Part shown: positions 61,844 to 64,000 of the stretch, in pieces
Position numbering within the stretch: the stretch's first letter is position 1
Layout of the letters: every line of letters starts with the position of its first letter
NCBI GenBank assembly: GCA_035547915.1
Contig: DASZTS010000135.1
Span: forward strand, 1-64,000
Direction: 5' to 3'
Origin: DASSFG01 sp035547915
GTDB taxonomy: Bacteria; Planctomycetota; Planctomycetia; Pirellulales; JAICIG01
DNA: 64,000 bases
The notes under the pieces: model-generated
The model's database searches: none
The model's input: only the letters and a program-made list of their open reading frames with translations
What the model was told of the DNA's origin: nothing
Made by a program: the position numbers and the translations under genes

Positions 61844-62617
61844 GTGGGTAAGTTCTGGAGCATTCTGTTTTTGATGGTGCCCGTCCTGGGGATCGCCCTC
61901 TTTTTTTGGGCCCCCTCGGCCGGTTACTGGCTGCCGCGCGACAACTCCGTGCACGGCTATCAGATCGACCATCTATTCAACTTCATTTTGGTTCTGACGG
62001 GTGTGGTGTTCGCCGCGACGGAAGGTGCGTTGTTCTGGTTCGTGTGGCGCTACGATGCGGCCACCAACCGCGATCCGATCAAATTCACCCACGGCAGCCA
62101 CAACCTGGAAGTTATCTGGACGATCCTGCCCGCGGCCACCCTGTTGTTCATCGCGATTTATCAGATGAATGCCTGGGCCGACGTGAAGATGCGTGTGCCG
62201 AAGAATCTGCCGCCGACGGTCGAAGTCACCGCGCGGCAATTCGAGTGGCGGCTGCGCTATCCGGGTCCCGACGGCAAGCTGGGGACGATGGACGACATTC
62301 ATCACGTGAACGACATGCACTTGCCCGCGGGGGAAGAAGTGCTGATCGAGCTGAAGAGCATGGACGTGCTGCACGACCTTTTCTTGCCGCACTTGCGCGT
62401 GAAGCAAGACGCCGTGCCGGGCATGTCGATTCCGGTCTGGTTCCGCGCGAAGGATGTTGGCACGTTCGACCTGGTGTGCGCCGAACTCTGTGGCTGGGGG
62501 CACTACAAGATGAAAGGCCGCGCGACGATCCAATCGCGTGCGGAATACGACAAATGGCTCGAGGAAATGGCGGTTGCGCAGGCGGCCACACAAGAGCCGG
62601 AGAAAGAGGAAGAGTGA
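61844..62617 (+). CDS. coxB: Cytochrome c oxidase subunit II
   Basis: 257 residues from GTG 61844, with GAGG 8 bases upstream. Two N-terminal transmembrane helices (WSILFLMVPVLGIALFFWA and LFNFILVLTGVVFAATEGALFWFVW) precede a cupredoxin domain. The binuclear CuA ligands are complete: His in DVLHDLFLPHLRV, then CAELCGWGHYKMKG giving two Cys, His and Met. The domain ends soon after, with no fused cytochrome c, so electrons probably come from the separate diheme lipoprotein or the octaheme protein. coxA starts one base after the stop. Confidence 0.95.
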   Translation: MGKFWSILFLMVPVLGIALFFWAPSAGYWLPRDNSVHGYQIDHLFNFILVLTGVVFAATEGALFWFVWRYDAATNRDPIKFTHGSHNLEVIWTILPAATLLFIAIYQMNAWADVKMRVPKNLPPTVEVTARQFEWRLRYPGPDGKLGTMDDIHHVNDMHLPAGEEVLIELKSMDVLHDLFLPHLRVKQDAVPGMSIPVWFRAKDVGTFDLVCAELCGWGHYKMKGRATIQSRAEYDKWLEEMAVAQAATQEPEKEEE

Positions 62618-62618
62618 G

Positions 62619-64000
<1,382 letters not shown>

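Overview
The window comes from a planctomycete, most likely of the Pirellulales type. This rests on several family signatures found together: giant secreted proteins starting with an LEPR-type N-terminal box, a DUF1592-type cytochrome followed by a DUF1552 protein, a BBP7-like beta-barrel, an ECF sigma factor next to a Ser/Thr kinase, and weak or absent Shine-Dalgarno sites in front of many genes. No rRNA, tRNA, CRISPR array, phage or insertion sequence was seen.

Region 1 (1-28447, minus strand) holds two tandem surface-protein genes. The first starts at 24878 and is still open at the left edge, so at least 8,292 codons are visible. It is a mosaic of a degenerate matrixin-like protease domain, sixteen copies of an unnamed TFEF repeat, sixteen FN3-like repeats marked by a YRG/YRS motif, Asp-box (BNR) repeats, PPC, beta-helix and cadherin/VCBS-like segments. 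The second gene (25085-28447) joins an LEERRLL box to RTX-type glycine-aspartate repeats and DUF4214-like repeats.

Region 2 (28885-37691) is housekeeping. It holds phoU, a membrane-anchored coiled-coil protein with a clear terminator, a complete EF-P beta-lysylation cassette (epmB divergent from efp-epmA), a BBP7-like outer-membrane protein and a POT peptide transporter. epmA appears to start at an ATT codon.

Region 3 (37776-48599) holds two small ORFs (one a lipoprotein), a secreted alpha/beta hydrolase, an ECF sigma factor, a kinase with a predicted extracytoplasmic Cache-like sensor, a TIGR04222-like membrane protein with a Gly/Cys tail, and the DUF1592/DUF1552 pair.

Region 4 (48854-64000, plus strand) is a respiratory locus: HEAT-repeat membrane protein, ferritin-like protein, Rieske protein with an unusual repeat-bearing N-terminal extension, split cytochrome b (two subunits), a 1,549-residue octaheme cytochrome c with an embedded PDZ domain, two cupredoxin-like proteins, a diheme lipoprotein cytochrome c, and CoxB and CoxA. 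Together these can carry electrons from quinol through a bc-type complex to an A2-type haem-copper oxygen reductase. A perfect CRP/FNR-type palindrome lies upstream of the Rieske gene. The most unusual parts are the octaheme-PDZ cytochrome and the Rieske extension, which suggest a lineage-specific bc-oxidase assembly.
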